In this document: piece after piece, positions 47,349-56,533 of the stretch | Layout of the letters: every line of letters begins with the position of its first letter | Numbering within the stretch: the first letter of the stretch is position 1 | Source: Nitrospirota bacterium | GTDB taxonomy: Bacteria > Nitrospirota > UBA9217 | Assembly (NCBI GenBank): GCA_035516965.1 | Contig: DATIZR010000065.1 | Span: 1 to 61,352, forward strand | Reading direction: 5' to 3' | Length of the DNA: 61,352 bases | Notes under the pieces: generated by a model | What the model was told of the DNA's origin: nothing | What the model saw: the letters and a program-made list of their open reading frames with translations, nothing else | Databases searched by the model: none | Translations under genes and position numbers: made by a program

Positions 47349-49253
47349 ATGGCCCGACGGAGAAAGTGGCTTCTCGGAACAGGCGTAGCCCTGTTGCTGC
47401 TGGTCGTGATCGTGAGTGCGTTTGACTGGAATGTGGCTCGTCCGTATATAGCGCGCCAGGTCACCCGTTCGACGGGCAGAGGCTTCGAGATCAAGGGTGA
47501 TCTGGAGGTGCATCTTTCGCTCTGGCCGCGCATCATCGCCAACGACATCGTGATGGGCAACGCCGCATGGAGTAACGATCCGGCCATGGCGCGGATCAAG
47601 CGAGCCGACTTCACGATCAGCATACCGAAGCTCATGATCGGCCGCCTGTCATTTCCTGAAATATCCTTGTCCGACTTTCATCTGGCGCTCGACGTGAACA
47701 AGGACGGTACGCCGAACTGGGTATTCGGCAAGGCCGGCAAGAACAGGGAATTCCCTCACATAGGTTCGCTCTCCATCGACAACGGGACCCTCACGTTCCG
47801 CGACCCATCGATCAACACCGACCTGTCGTTCGTGATCAACACATTGGCCGCCAAGGGCGAGAAGGATACCATTGTCGAGGCCGTTGGGAAAGGCACCTTC
47901 AGGGGAATGGACGCCAAACTCCAGCTCCGCGGCGGAGCGCTGCTTTCGCTGCGCCGAGCCGATCGGCCCTACCCGATCAAGGCGACCTTGATCGTGGGTA
48001 AGACCAGGGCCAGTATCAACGGAACACTGCTCGATCCCCTGAACCTGAAAAAAGAAAAGGTGAACTTCGTTCTCGAAGGAAGCGATCTTGCGCAGCTGTA
48101 TCCGATCACCGGCGTACCCTTCCCGCCGACACCTGCGTACAAGTTATCAGGGTACCTGACCCATACCGGCAATATCTGGACATTCGAGCGCATCGAGGGG
48201 AAAGTGGGAAAGAGCGATCTGAACGGAGATCTGTCGGTGGACAATAGCAAACTCCCCCAGCTGATCACCGGCAACCTGGAATCGCGCAGCCTGGACTTGA
48301 AGGACTTGGGCGGCTTCATCGGCGCAAGCCCGGGGAAAAAACGGCGCGACAGGGTGCTGCCGACCAAGCCCTTCAACCTCGAAAAGATCCGCGCTGCGGA
48401 TGTCGATGTCCTTTTCAAGGGCGAGGAGATCATTAACGAGGACCTGCCGATCGAAAAGATGGATGCCCATCTCATCATAACGGACGGGACGCTCGAACTT
48501 GCGCCTCTGAACTTCGAAACCGCCGGCGGCCATCTGGTCACGGCGATCACGATGGACGGGCGCAAGTCACCCATCATCACTCGTGCCGACATCACGGCGA
48601 AAGGCCTGCACCTGGCCGAACTGTTCCCGACCTCGAAGCTGACCGCCTCCAACCGGGGCATCATCGGCGGTCGCACAAAGCTCGACGCCGCCGGAGACTC
48701 GATCTCGCAAATGATGGGAACGGCGAACGGCGAGGCGGCGCTGATCATGGACGGCGGCAGCATCAGCGAGATGCTGCTCAGGTTATCCAACCTCGACTTC
48801 GCCAACTCGTTCCTGGTGCTGCTGGGCGGCGACAAGAATGTCCCGATACGATGCATGGTCGCGAACTTTAAGGCCGTCGGGGGGGATTTCAAGGTCCAGG
48901 ACCTGGTGCTCGAGACGCCCAAGGTTAATATTACGGGAGACGGCGATGTGAACTTTGCCGATGAGTCGCTGCACTTGAGATTGGTATCGCGGTCGAAGGG
49001 GTTCAGCCTGGTATCGCTGCGGGGCCCGATCCTTGTCACCGGCACGCTCCTGAAGCCGAAGTTTAAGCCGGACACGACCAGTGTGGCAACGCGTGTCGGC
49101 GCCTCGGTGGGACTGGCCGCGCTGACGACAGGCATAGCGGGGCTGATACCACTTCTCGATTTCGGCGACAAAAAGGACAGCAACTGCGCCGCCTTGATGG
49201 ATCAAGCCAGGTCGGATGCGGGCATCAAACAGGGCGATATCGCGCCGCAGTGA
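47349..49253 (+). CDS. AsmA-family envelope protein
   Basis: The 634-residue product has one N-terminal membrane anchor (about 7-25) and the AsmA N-terminal signature YIARQVTRSTGRGFEIKGDLEVHLSLWPRI (split here; about 33-62) with the following VMGNAAW. The long periplasmic part is a repeat-beta-groove architecture, and the C-terminal region (about 380-560) is the conserved AsmA-2 part. AsmA-like proteins are thought to move phospholipids between membranes or affect outer-membrane assembly. It stands alone between two intergenic gaps. Confidence 0.9.
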   Translation: MARRRKWLLGTGVALLLLVVIVSAFDWNVARPYIARQVTRSTGRGFEIKGDLEVHLSLWPRIIANDIVMGNAAWSNDPAMARIKRADFTISIPKLMIGRLSFPEISLSDFHLALDVNKDGTPNWVFGKAGKNREFPHIGSLSIDNGTLTFRDPSINTDLSFVINTLAAKGEKDTIVEAVGKGTFRGMDAKLQLRGGALLSLRRADRPYPIKATLIVGKTRASINGTLLDPLNLKKEKVNFVLEGSDLAQLYPITGVPFPPTPAYKLSGYLTHTGNIWTFERIEGKVGKSDLNGDLSVDNSKLPQLITGNLESRSLDLKDLGGFIGASPGKKRRDRVLPTKPFNLEKIRAADVDVLFKGEEIINEDLPIEKMDAHLIITDGTLELAPLNFETAGGHLVTAITMDGRKSPIITRADITAKGLHLAELFPTSKLTASNRGIIGGRTKLDAAGDSISQMMGTANGEAALIMDGGSISEMLLRLSNLDFANSFLVLLGGDKNVPIRCMVANFKAVGGDFKVQDLVLETPKVNITGDGDVNFADESLHLRLVSRSKGFSLVSLRGPILVTGTLLKPKFKPDTTSVATRVGASVGLAALTTGIAGLIPLLDFGDKKDSNCAALMDQARSDAGIKQGDIAPQ

Positions 49254-49631
49254 ACGAGTGAAGCTGACCCCGGGGCTCTCTCCTTTCGTCGGTAACTGCA
49301 TTGGAATTTTCATCAGGTGTTTCATGACTTGCAATGAGATGAATCGGTCACATTCTCCCTGAACTGTTTCAGGATTGCTTCGCGTTATTGTTCCTTTCTT
49401 TCCCCGTGTTTCCCCGGTCTCCGTGTCGGCCGCTTGGAGCCGGGGGATTGCAGGTCGCCGGATTCCTGATCCTGTTCATTCTTAGATGTTTTGAGAAGGG
49501 CACTTGCTTCTCATCCCCTGTCATACTATAATATCCTCGCTGAGGCACCAAATGAGCGAAGTCCTCCGGACTTTACAAAAGGTGTGCTTTCTCGGCTGAT
49601 CGTTTTGCACCCCTGAGGGACCATTACCGAC
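49254..49631. other. Intergenic region and structured leader of the DUF4388 gene
   Basis: The first 250 bp hold nothing I can support. From the promoter at 49504-49532 a leader of about 93 nt runs to the ATG; it contains a tight hairpin AAGTCC-TCC-GGACTT and a second potential pairing GGTGTGC / GCACCC around the ribosome-binding region, so the leader may be structured. Confidence 0.45.
49504..49532 (+). promoter_or_regulatory. Sigma-70 promoter of the second DUF4388 gene
   Basis: TTGCTT (49504-49509), a 17-bp spacer and a perfect TATAAT (49527-49532). The -35 hexamer is the same as that of the chemosensory cluster promoter at 23465-23492. Confidence 0.65.
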
Positions 49632-51431
49632 ATGGCATTTACCGGAGATTTAGAACATCTGCCAATAATAGACATCATCCAGTTGGTCCACACAACGCGG
49701 AAGTCGGGCATTTTTTCCGTAAAGGCGGACAAGGGGGAGAGCAAGATCGTCTTCAGCAGTGGATCGATTGTCGGTGCAAATCACATCAATAACAGGGTAC
49801 GCATCGGGACCGTTCTGGTAAAGTCGGGCGCCATAACGATCGATGATCTCAAGCAGGCATTGGGCGTTGCGAACGATGTTGCCGGGGACCGCAAACCGCT
49901 TATGGCCACGTTAATGCAGATGGGCAAGCTGAAGCGGGAAGACGCTCTGCGGGGACTCAAAAAGCTTGTCGAGATGACCATCGTCGAGCTGATGAGCTGG
50001 ACCAAGGGTACTTTTACGTTCGATACGGAGACATTCGTCTTCTCTCCGGAAGGCGGGGCTGCGCTCGACGACACGGAGCAGGATGTGGGAGTCGACGCCC
50101 AGATGGTCTTGATGGATGCGCTTCGTATCTTTGACGAGCGTGAGCGCGACCGTGCGAAGGGGAAAGAGGTCCCGTCCTTTGAGGCGCTCTATGCCGATGT
50201 CCTTCCAACGGAAGGCGCCGGGGGAACCAAAAGAGAGCGCCCGACCATTACCGCGGATGATCTCGGGCTTGCCGATATCGACCGGCTGGAAAAGAGGATA
50301 CCCCGGCCCGTTTCTGAAATGGCAATCTTCGACCCCGTCGAGATCCATCGCCAGAACATAAAGGAAATGCTCGCGGGTTTTTCCTTCGAAGAGCAGGAGG
50401 CATTTGTTTCTTTTCTGAGGAAATCCCTGGGTCATAAGGCGCCGCCCGACGCCGCGGCGCAGCAGGCGGGCAAGGCTGTCGTCATGTTCAGCAGTGACCA
50501 GCTGATCAGGCATTCGGTTCTGACCATCTGTAAAGAGGATGGAATGCCCGTATTTGCAACGGACGACGAAGCTGATCTCGAGCGGATTATATCGCAGTGT
50601 CTCTCTGCCATGAGAACGCCGGTGGTCGTTTTTGACAGTCCCGCGGGACCCGAAGTCGGGCTTCCCGAGGAAAAGATCGTTGACCTGCGGAGCCGGGTGA
50701 GGGGCAGGCACCCTTCGGTTCCTCTCCTGCAACTCGCCTCTCCCCGGGAGAGCAACTTCATCCTTCAATCATACAATGACGGCGTCTGGGCCGTTTTTCC
50801 GAAACCGCTCAAAGAGGTCCGGAGAGAAACGTACGTCGCGGATACAATAAAGTTTCTTACTACCTTCAAGTCGTACATCAAAGGTTTTCAGTACCGGCCC
50901 GATACCACCGACAGGTACGTGAAGGAGCTGAAAAAGGACATCAAATCACTTCGCGAGATCGCCACCCCTTCCGATGCGGCGATGGTGATGCTCGCAGCTG
51001 TTGCGGAAATGTTCGAGCGTTCGGTCACGTTTCTTGTCCGTCCTGCAGAACTGATCGGCGAAAGGGCCGTAGGAGTGAGCTCCGAAAAAAGCGCGGGACC
51101 GACTCCGGCGGACAGGCTGAAGATTCCGCTCTCAAAACCCTCAGTTTTCCGGGAGGCGCTCGAAAAAGGGCTGGCGTATTACGGCGAAAGCGGCGATGAA
51201 GCGCTCAAGGGACTCTTTCAGGAAATAGGCAAACCCCTGAGTCCGGTTGTTGTCCTGCTGCCCCTGATAAGCGATCGAAAGGTCGTAGCGGTCGTGTACG
51301 GGGATTTCGGCAAGAAAGAGGCATCCCCGGTTCAGCTCGATATACTCGAGATCCTTGCCCAGCAGGTCGGCATCTCACTGGAATATGCGCTATTCCGCAG
51401 ACAGATGACGAAAGCGGCGCAAAAAACATAG
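49632..51431 (+). CDS. PATAN/DUF4388 protein with GAF-like C-terminal domain
   Basis: The 599-residue product starts with DUF4388 (GDLEHLPIIDIIQLVHTTRK, then FSSGSIVGANHI) and the helical DUF4388 partner region (about 55-140). The middle part (about 270-420) resembles a receiver-like fold without a visible phospho-aspartate set. The C-terminal part (about 430-590) is GAF-like, ending ISLEYALFRRQM. It shares architecture with the protein heading the che cluster. It precedes pilT by 282 bp. PATAN proteins of cyanobacteria link to pilus motility, so a role in pilus control is plausible but inferred. Confidence 0.78.
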   Translation: MAFTGDLEHLPIIDIIQLVHTTRKSGIFSVKADKGESKIVFSSGSIVGANHINNRVRIGTVLVKSGAITIDDLKQALGVANDVAGDRKPLMATLMQMGKLKREDALRGLKKLVEMTIVELMSWTKGTFTFDTETFVFSPEGGAALDDTEQDVGVDAQMVLMDALRIFDERERDRAKGKEVPSFEALYADVLPTEGAGGTKRERPTITADDLGLADIDRLEKRIPRPVSEMAIFDPVEIHRQNIKEMLAGFSFEEQEAFVSFLRKSLGHKAPPDAAAQQAGKAVVMFSSDQLIRHSVLTICKEDGMPVFATDDEADLERIISQCLSAMRTPVVVFDSPAGPEVGLPEEKIVDLRSRVRGRHPSVPLLQLASPRESNFILQSYNDGVWAVFPKPLKEVRRETYVADTIKFLTTFKSYIKGFQYRPDTTDRYVKELKKDIKSLREIATPSDAAMVMLAAVAEMFERSVTFLVRPAELIGERAVGVSSEKSAGPTPADRLKIPLSKPSVFREALEKGLAYYGESGDEALKGLFQEIGKPLSPVVVLLPLISDRKVVAVVYGDFGKKEASPVQLDILEILAQQVGISLEYALFRRQMTKAAQKT

Positions 51432-51713
51432 AGGCAAGAGCAAATCACGGTCTTTGACACTGAGGACGCGGAGAGAGGCTATGAGAAAGGCGTATAACGC
51501 AGTTCTTTCAGGAGAAATGGGGAGATTGGGAGAAACGGGGAATGAATCTGACACGTGATCTTCTCCCCCTTTCGCCTTAACCTTCTCTCCTTCCCCTTGT
51601 GGAGGGTTGCTTTTCTTTGCGTCTTTGCGGCTTGGCACGAAAATATTCCAGCCGTTTTGAGAAGAATTTCATTCGCAACTGACTCAGAGTGAACGCGGAG
51701 GGACAACACCGTC

Positions 51714-52781
51714 ATGGACAATGCAATCCTGAATCAGATCCTGAACATTGCCTTCGAAAAAAAGGTTTCGGACATCCATTTTGAGGTCGACAACCCCCCG
51801 ATGTTCCGGGCGCGGGGCCATCTCATCCGCGCCAAGCTCGGGAACCTGACGAAACAGGATACCGAGTTCGTCGCAAAGACGGTCATGGAGCAGCACAGCC
51901 GCAAGCTGCCCGAAGACCTGAAGGAGTTCGATACATCCTACACCCTGGCGAACGTCGGCCGTTTCCGCGTGAGCATCTTCCGGCAGCGCGGCAACCTCGG
52001 CGTCGTCATGCGGGTCATACCCCATCAGATAAGCACCTTCGAGGAGCTGAATCTTCCCCCGGTCCTCGGCAGGATCACGCAGGTCCCGAACGGCCTGATA
52101 CTCGTCACCGGACCGACCGGCAACGGCAAATCAACGACGCTCGCGTCGATGATGAAGTATATCAATGATCAGTTCGATTACAATATCATTACCGTCGAGG
52201 ACCCGATCGAGTTCCTGTTCACCTCGAGCAAGAGCTGTGTCATTCAGCGGGAAGTGGGCATCGATACGGACAGTTTCAGCGTCGCGCTCCGGTCCGCGAT
52301 GCGCATGAATCCCGACGTCATCATGGTCGGAGAAATGCGCGATCTCGAGACCATAGACGCCTGTGTCAAGGCCGCGGAAACGGGGCATCTGGTATTGTCC
52401 ACGCTGCATACCCATAATACGGCCTCGACCATCAACCGGATCGTCGGTTATTTCCCGCCCGACGCGCAGGAGAATACCCGGCAGAGGCTTGCAGAGAGTC
52501 TCACCGCCGTCATATCCATGAGGCTCATACGGGGAAAGAGCGGCGAGACCGTTCTGCCGGTCCTCGAAGTGATGTATGCAACGCCCACCATCAAGGCCTG
52601 CATCCGGGACAATAAGCTCGATGAGATCGAGCAGTACATCGAAAAGGGGCGCGACGAGTACGGCATGCAGACGTTGGACCAGCATCTCATTCAGCTCTGC
52701 AGGGACGAGCTCATAACGCTCGATGAGGCAAAGCGCGTCTCCCGCTCAAAAGACCTCGAGCGAAAACTGATGTACAGTTAG
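51714..52781 (+). CDS. pilT: PilT, type IV pilus retraction ATPase
   Basis: The 355-residue ATPase has an N-terminal PAS-like domain (about 1-100) and a RecA-like motor with Walker A GPTGNGKST (133-141), Walker B VIMVGEMRD (202-210) and the His box HLVLSTLHTHN (225-235). It depolymerises the pilus for twitching. The gene order (DUF4388 gene, pilT, PhnD-like gene, GGDEF gene) is all on the plus strand. Several delta-proteobacteria have multiple PilT copies; which one this is cannot be told here. Confidence 0.94.
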   Translation: MDNAILNQILNIAFEKKVSDIHFEVDNPPMFRARGHLIRAKLGNLTKQDTEFVAKTVMEQHSRKLPEDLKEFDTSYTLANVGRFRVSIFRQRGNLGVVMRVIPHQISTFEELNLPPVLGRITQVPNGLILVTGPTGNGKSTTLASMMKYINDQFDYNIITVEDPIEFLFTSSKSCVIQREVGIDTDSFSVALRSAMRMNPDVIMVGEMRDLETIDACVKAAETGHLVLSTLHTHNTASTINRIVGYFPPDAQENTRQRLAESLTAVISMRLIRGKSGETVLPVLEVMYATPTIKACIRDNKLDEIEQYIEKGRDEYGMQTLDQHLIQLCRDELITLDEAKRVSRSKDLERKLMYS

Positions 52782-52844
52782 GACACGAGACAGAGACGCA
52801 AGTATGACCTCAGAGCAGGGCGACAACCTCTCGCCCCGTACCCC

Positions 52845-52872
52845 GATCGCCTTTTGGGTCGCCGCGTCTGTT
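52845..52872. repeat. Short dispersed repeat, copy 1
   Basis: A phrase of about 27 bp (GATCGCCTTTTGGG then GTCGCCGCGTCTGTT overlapping by one base) recurs with small changes at 60059-60085. Both copies are intergenic. Confidence 0.5.
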
Positions 52873-52917
52873 CCAGAACTTCCGCAAAAGACAAGAGGAG
52901 ATATTCGGCCCGCAAAT

Positions 52918-53814
52918 ATGGCACTTATGAGGAGCATGCTTCTTGGAGCCTTGATGGCATTCGTCGCCTGCGCCTGCGGTTCCGGGGCTTCGGCAGAAGA
53001 TGCGGGAAGGGAATTCAGGGTCGGGCTCATCGGCGCGGACCCGGGACAGATCTTGCAGGATTTCGATCCCTTCGTGGAATATTTGAGGAGCAGGCTCAGG
53101 GGTTCCGGGGTCCGGGACGTAACCGTCTTCGTCGCAAAAGACGTGGACCAGATGCACACCCGGGTAAAAGAAGGAAAACTGGATTTCATTCTCGCCTCCG
53201 CTTTCCCGATCGTTGAAATGGAGCGCGATGGGCTCGTGCCCACGGTCCTCGCCGTACAAGGAACGGACCGTGCATACCCCGCGGTATTTTTCGTACGAAG
53301 ACAGAGCTCCCTGCGGGGCCTGGGCGATCTGCGGGGAAAGACCCTTGTTTTCGGAACACCCTCGTCCACGGCAGGGTACGCCATGGCAAAAGCCGTGCTG
53401 ATCATGAACGATGTATCCGTGAGCGAAACCACGGCCGAACTCGCGCCCGACGGCGCGGTTCGCTGCGAGTTTGCCGGCGAGGCGATCAACCAGGCTTTCC
53501 GGGTCATCCGGGACCGGGCGGACGCCGGCGTTTTCAGCAGCAGCGACTGGTCAGAGCTTTCCCGGAAGGAACGGTCCCAATTGCGGATCATTCACCGCAC
53601 AGCGCCGGTCATCAACCTGCTCGGCTCTTTTCACCCGTCTTTTCCTCCGGCCCTCAGGGAAGTCGTTGAGAATACGCTGGTCGACATGTCCGGGAACGGG
53701 AAGGGACGGGTTGCATTGGCCAGGGCGCTCCATATGACAAAATTTGAACGGCTGACGGAGGAGGACGGATACTCCCTTCTTCGTTTTAAGCGGCTGTTGT
53801 TTGCCACGGACTGA
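52918..53814 (+). CDS. PhnD-like periplasmic binding protein coupled to a diguanylate cyclase
   Basis: I start at the ATG at 52918, where a signal peptide begins (hydrophobic core LLGALMAFVACAC); upstream codons show no homology. The 298-residue product has the two-lobed PhnD fold of phosphate/phosphonate binding proteins: VGLIGADPGQILQDFDPFVEYL, then DFILASAFPIVEMERDG and FGTPSSTAGYAMAKAVL. No ABC permease or ATPase is adjacent. The stop is three bases before the start of a transmembrane GGDEF protein, which suggests that it is a sensory subunit. The ligand is not predictable. Confidence 0.85.
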   Translation: MALMRSMLLGALMAFVACACGSGASAEDAGREFRVGLIGADPGQILQDFDPFVEYLRSRLRGSGVRDVTVFVAKDVDQMHTRVKEGKLDFILASAFPIVEMERDGLVPTVLAVQGTDRAYPAVFFVRRQSSLRGLGDLRGKTLVFGTPSSTAGYAMAKAVLIMNDVSVSETTAELAPDGAVRCEFAGEAINQAFRVIRDRADAGVFSSSDWSELSRKERSQLRIIHRTAPVINLLGSFHPSFPPALREVVENTLVDMSGNGKGRVALARALHMTKFERLTEEDGYSLLRFKRLLFATD

Positions 53815-53817
53815 CGC

Positions 53818-55179
53818 ATGAGGATCAACATCAGCAAGAAATACGCCCTCTTCTTCGGTATCAGCAGCGTCGCGATCATGCTGATCCTGGTCGCATCCTT
53901 CGCCTTTATCATGGTCAAAAAGGGAGCGAAGCTCAGGAAGAACATCAAGGTCAATGACGCCATCTTTTACCGGGAGAGCCAGGGGAAAACGCTCTTCAAT
54001 ATCGCCCAGTACCTGGGACAGCATCTTTTTGTTCCGCTGTATCAGAGCGATATCGGCGCCGTCAACCGCCTGATCAACGACATGAAGCTCGGATTGCCGT
54101 TCACCTCGTTCGTCGTGGCCGACGCAAAAGGCATGATCCTGACCGACGGGTCCCGGCGGAATGACGCATTTGGAACAAAGCTTGACGTGGACCTTGCGCG
54201 GCTGAAGCAGCAACAGATCATCGTGGAGAATACCGAACAGGGGGAGCGCATTTCTTTCACGATTCAATCAAAAAATCACTTCGCCGGATACGGCCAGATC
54301 ATTTATTCGAAAGCACCCCTGACATCGGCGATCGGGAAACTCCACGCGATGCTCGATTCGGAATGGATGGACTTCCGGACGGTGTTCCTGCGGATCAGCC
54401 TGATCGGCATCGGGGCGTCGCTGGCGATTGCGGCGCTGCTGAGCTTTCTGTTTTCCGGCACCATCTCCCGTCCGCTCGTGCTTCTGAAGCACGCCGCAAA
54501 CCGCGTCGCGCAAGGCGACCTTGATTGCCGCGTTGAGATCGATACCCATGACGAGATAGGTGAACTGGCGGCGACCTTCAACCGGATGGTCGCGGACATG
54601 AAACGGTCGACCCAACAGCTCCAGGAGGTCAACCGGAAACTGCACGAAGTCTCCATCACGGACGGCCTCACGGGCCTGTGCAATTACGCGCACTTCATGG
54701 ACGAGCTGATAAAGGAGGAGGCCCGGGCCCAGCGGAGCAATTCGAACTTCGGCGTCATCCTCTTCGATCTCGACCTGTTCAAGGCGGTGAACGATACCTA
54801 CGGCCATGAAAAGGGGAACATCCTGCTCAGGGCGGTGTCCGACATCCTGAAGGCGAATGCGCGGCGGATGGATACCGTGGCGCGCTACGGCGGCGAGGAG
54901 TTCGCCATGCTCATGCCGGACAGCAAAGGCGCGGAGCGGGAGGTGGCCGAGCGCATACGGAAAAAGATCGAAGGCACGGAGTTCACGGGCATCGCAGACA
55001 CCCCCGTCAGGATCACGATCAGCGGGGGCGTCTGCACCTATCCCCGGGACGCACAGAGCGTGAGCGAGCTGCTCGACAGGGCCGACAAGGGATTGTATAT
55101 GGCGAAGACCGGCGGCAGGAACAAGACGTGCTATTACGAGCCGGCCGGGGCCTCGCAGGGGAGGGCGGGAAGCACCTAG
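53818..55179 (+). CDS. Transmembrane diguanylate cyclase with HAMP and GGDEF domains
   Basis: The 453-residue product has TM1 (about 9-31), a periplasmic sensor (about 32-190), TM2 (about 195-218), HAMP (about 218-272) and a GGDEF domain with GGEEF at 358-362. The inhibitory I-site RRMD lies five residues before it, so product inhibition should be intact. It makes cyclic di-GMP. The start follows the PhnD-like gene by three bases, so the binding protein probably signals through the periplasmic domain. The last 43 codons are duplicated downstream at 57748-57887. Confidence 0.93.
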   Translation: MRINISKKYALFFGISSVAIMLILVASFAFIMVKKGAKLRKNIKVNDAIFYRESQGKTLFNIAQYLGQHLFVPLYQSDIGAVNRLINDMKLGLPFTSFVVADAKGMILTDGSRRNDAFGTKLDVDLARLKQQQIIVENTEQGERISFTIQSKNHFAGYGQIIYSKAPLTSAIGKLHAMLDSEWMDFRTVFLRISLIGIGASLAIAALLSFLFSGTISRPLVLLKHAANRVAQGDLDCRVEIDTHDEIGELAATFNRMVADMKRSTQQLQEVNRKLHEVSITDGLTGLCNYAHFMDELIKEEARAQRSNSNFGVILFDLDLFKAVNDTYGHEKGNILLRAVSDILKANARRMDTVARYGGEEFAMLMPDSKGAEREVAERIRKKIEGTEFTGIADTPVRITISGGVCTYPRDAQSVSELLDRADKGLYMAKTGGRNKTCYYEPAGASQGRAGST

Positions 55180-55192
55180 ACAGGGGAACCTG
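55053..55192 (+). repeat. Direct repeat, copy 1: 3' end of the GGDEF gene
   Basis: About 140 bp that recur at 57748-57887 with only a few mismatches. This copy contains the true end and stop codon of the GGDEF gene. Confidence 0.9.
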
Positions 55193-55372
55193 GCGGCGAT
55201 AACTCAATCGTTCCGCCGGACCGCACACCCTGCAGTCAGGTCTCACCCCTTAATACATCCCGTTCAGGCCCGGGAAATAGGCTGAATAAGGAACGCAACC
55301 TTGGTAACGACGTCCTCTCCTGTTCATGGTCGGAGAAGATCCGCATTTCTTAAGCATTGAAAGGAGCCACCC

Positions 55373-56533
55373 TTGGGCGACAACAACCTTTTCTTTCTCG
55401 AATTTATCGAATGGTTCGACGAAACGGGCAAAGAGATCGTACACCGGATTCCTGAACGGGGCTCGGGTGAAATCAAGTGGGGCGCACAGCTTATCGTGCG
55501 TGAATACCAGGCTGCGGTATTCTTCTACAAGGGCAAAGCCTTTGACGCAATAGGACCCGGCAAGCATACGCTGAAGACGGGCAATATCCCTGTTCTGAAC
55601 AAAGTGCTGGCAATCCCGTGGGCCATGAACAACCCGCTCCGGACCGAGGTCTATTTCGTCAACATGAATCTCTTTACCGACCTCAAGTGGGGCACGCGCG
55701 ACCCGGTGGCGTTCAAGGACTCTGAACTCGGTCTGGTGCGCCTCAGGGCTTTCGGCATCTTCAATATGCGGGTGCTTCAGCCCGTGCTCTTCGTGAACAC
55801 CATTGTGGGAGCGCAGGGAGCATATTCAACCGCCGACATCGAAGAATACCTCGGCCGGGTGATCGTCTCGCGGCTGAATGACGTGCTGGGCGAAAAGGTG
55901 GATACCATGCTGAACCTGCCGAAGCTCTACGACGAGATGGCGGAGGAGCTCATGAAGCGGCTGGCAGCGGATTTCAACCGCCTGGGGCTCGGCCTGGCCC
56001 AGCTTTATATCAATTCCATTACCCCGCCCCAGGAAGTCCAGCAGGCCATCGACGACCGGTCAAAGCTGAGCGCGCTTAACGACATGAACGCGTTCCTGAA
56101 GCTGAAGGCCGCCGCGTCCCTCGAGAACGTGAGCAGGCAGCCGGGAGGCGGTACTGCGGCCGGCCCGGCAGGCAACATGGCATCGACCATGGGCGCGGGC
56201 ATGGGGCTCGGCATGGGCTTCATGATGCCCTCGATGATCGCCGGACTTTTCAAGGACCCCGCAAAGCCGGAGCTTCTGAAGCAGGCCCTCGTCTGTCCGG
56301 AGTGCGGGAACCCGATCGCGGCAGATGCAAAGTTCTGCGCGGCCTGCGGTCATCAACTCATGGTCGTTCAGCAGTGCGGCGCGTGCGGAACGGACCTCCC
56401 GCCGACTGCGAAATTCTGTCTCCGGTGCGGGGCGGCCGTTGACCAGAAGCCCGCACCGCGGAAATGTCCGCACTGCGGGACCGAGAACCTGAAGGACGCC
56501 ACCTACTGCAATCACTGTGGAGAAAAGCTCTGA
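55373..56533 (+). CDS. SPFH-domain protein with three C-terminal zinc ribbons
   Basis: A TTG start at 55373 is supported by AAAGGAG six bases upstream and by the family N-terminus. The 386-residue product has an SPFH/virion-core-like domain (about 1-255), a Gly/Met-rich linker (about 260-300) and three zinc ribbons of the CxxCG type: CPECGNPIAADAKFCAACG, CGACGTDLPPTAKFCLRCG and CPHCGTENLKDATYCNHCG. It lacks a membrane span. Similar proteins (YdjI group) occur with envelope-stress systems. Its end overlaps the next gene by 17 bp. The pair lies between two direct repeats. Confidence 0.88.
   Translation: MGDNNLFFLEFIEWFDETGKEIVHRIPERGSGEIKWGAQLIVREYQAAVFFYKGKAFDAIGPGKHTLKTGNIPVLNKVLAIPWAMNNPLRTEVYFVNMNLFTDLKWGTRDPVAFKDSELGLVRLRAFGIFNMRVLQPVLFVNTIVGAQGAYSTADIEEYLGRVIVSRLNDVLGEKVDTMLNLPKLYDEMAEELMKRLAADFNRLGLGLAQLYINSITPPQEVQQAIDDRSKLSALNDMNAFLKLKAAASLENVSRQPGGGTAAGPAGNMASTMGAGMGLGMGFMMPSMIAGLFKDPAKPELLKQALVCPECGNPIAADAKFCAACGHQLMVVQQCGACGTDLPPTAKFCLRCGAAVDQKPAPRKCPHCGTENLKDATYCNHCGEKL

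Noticed and set aside
52804-52917. N-terminal extension of the PhnD-like protein
   Set aside because: It would bury the signal peptide, and it overlaps a dispersed repeat.
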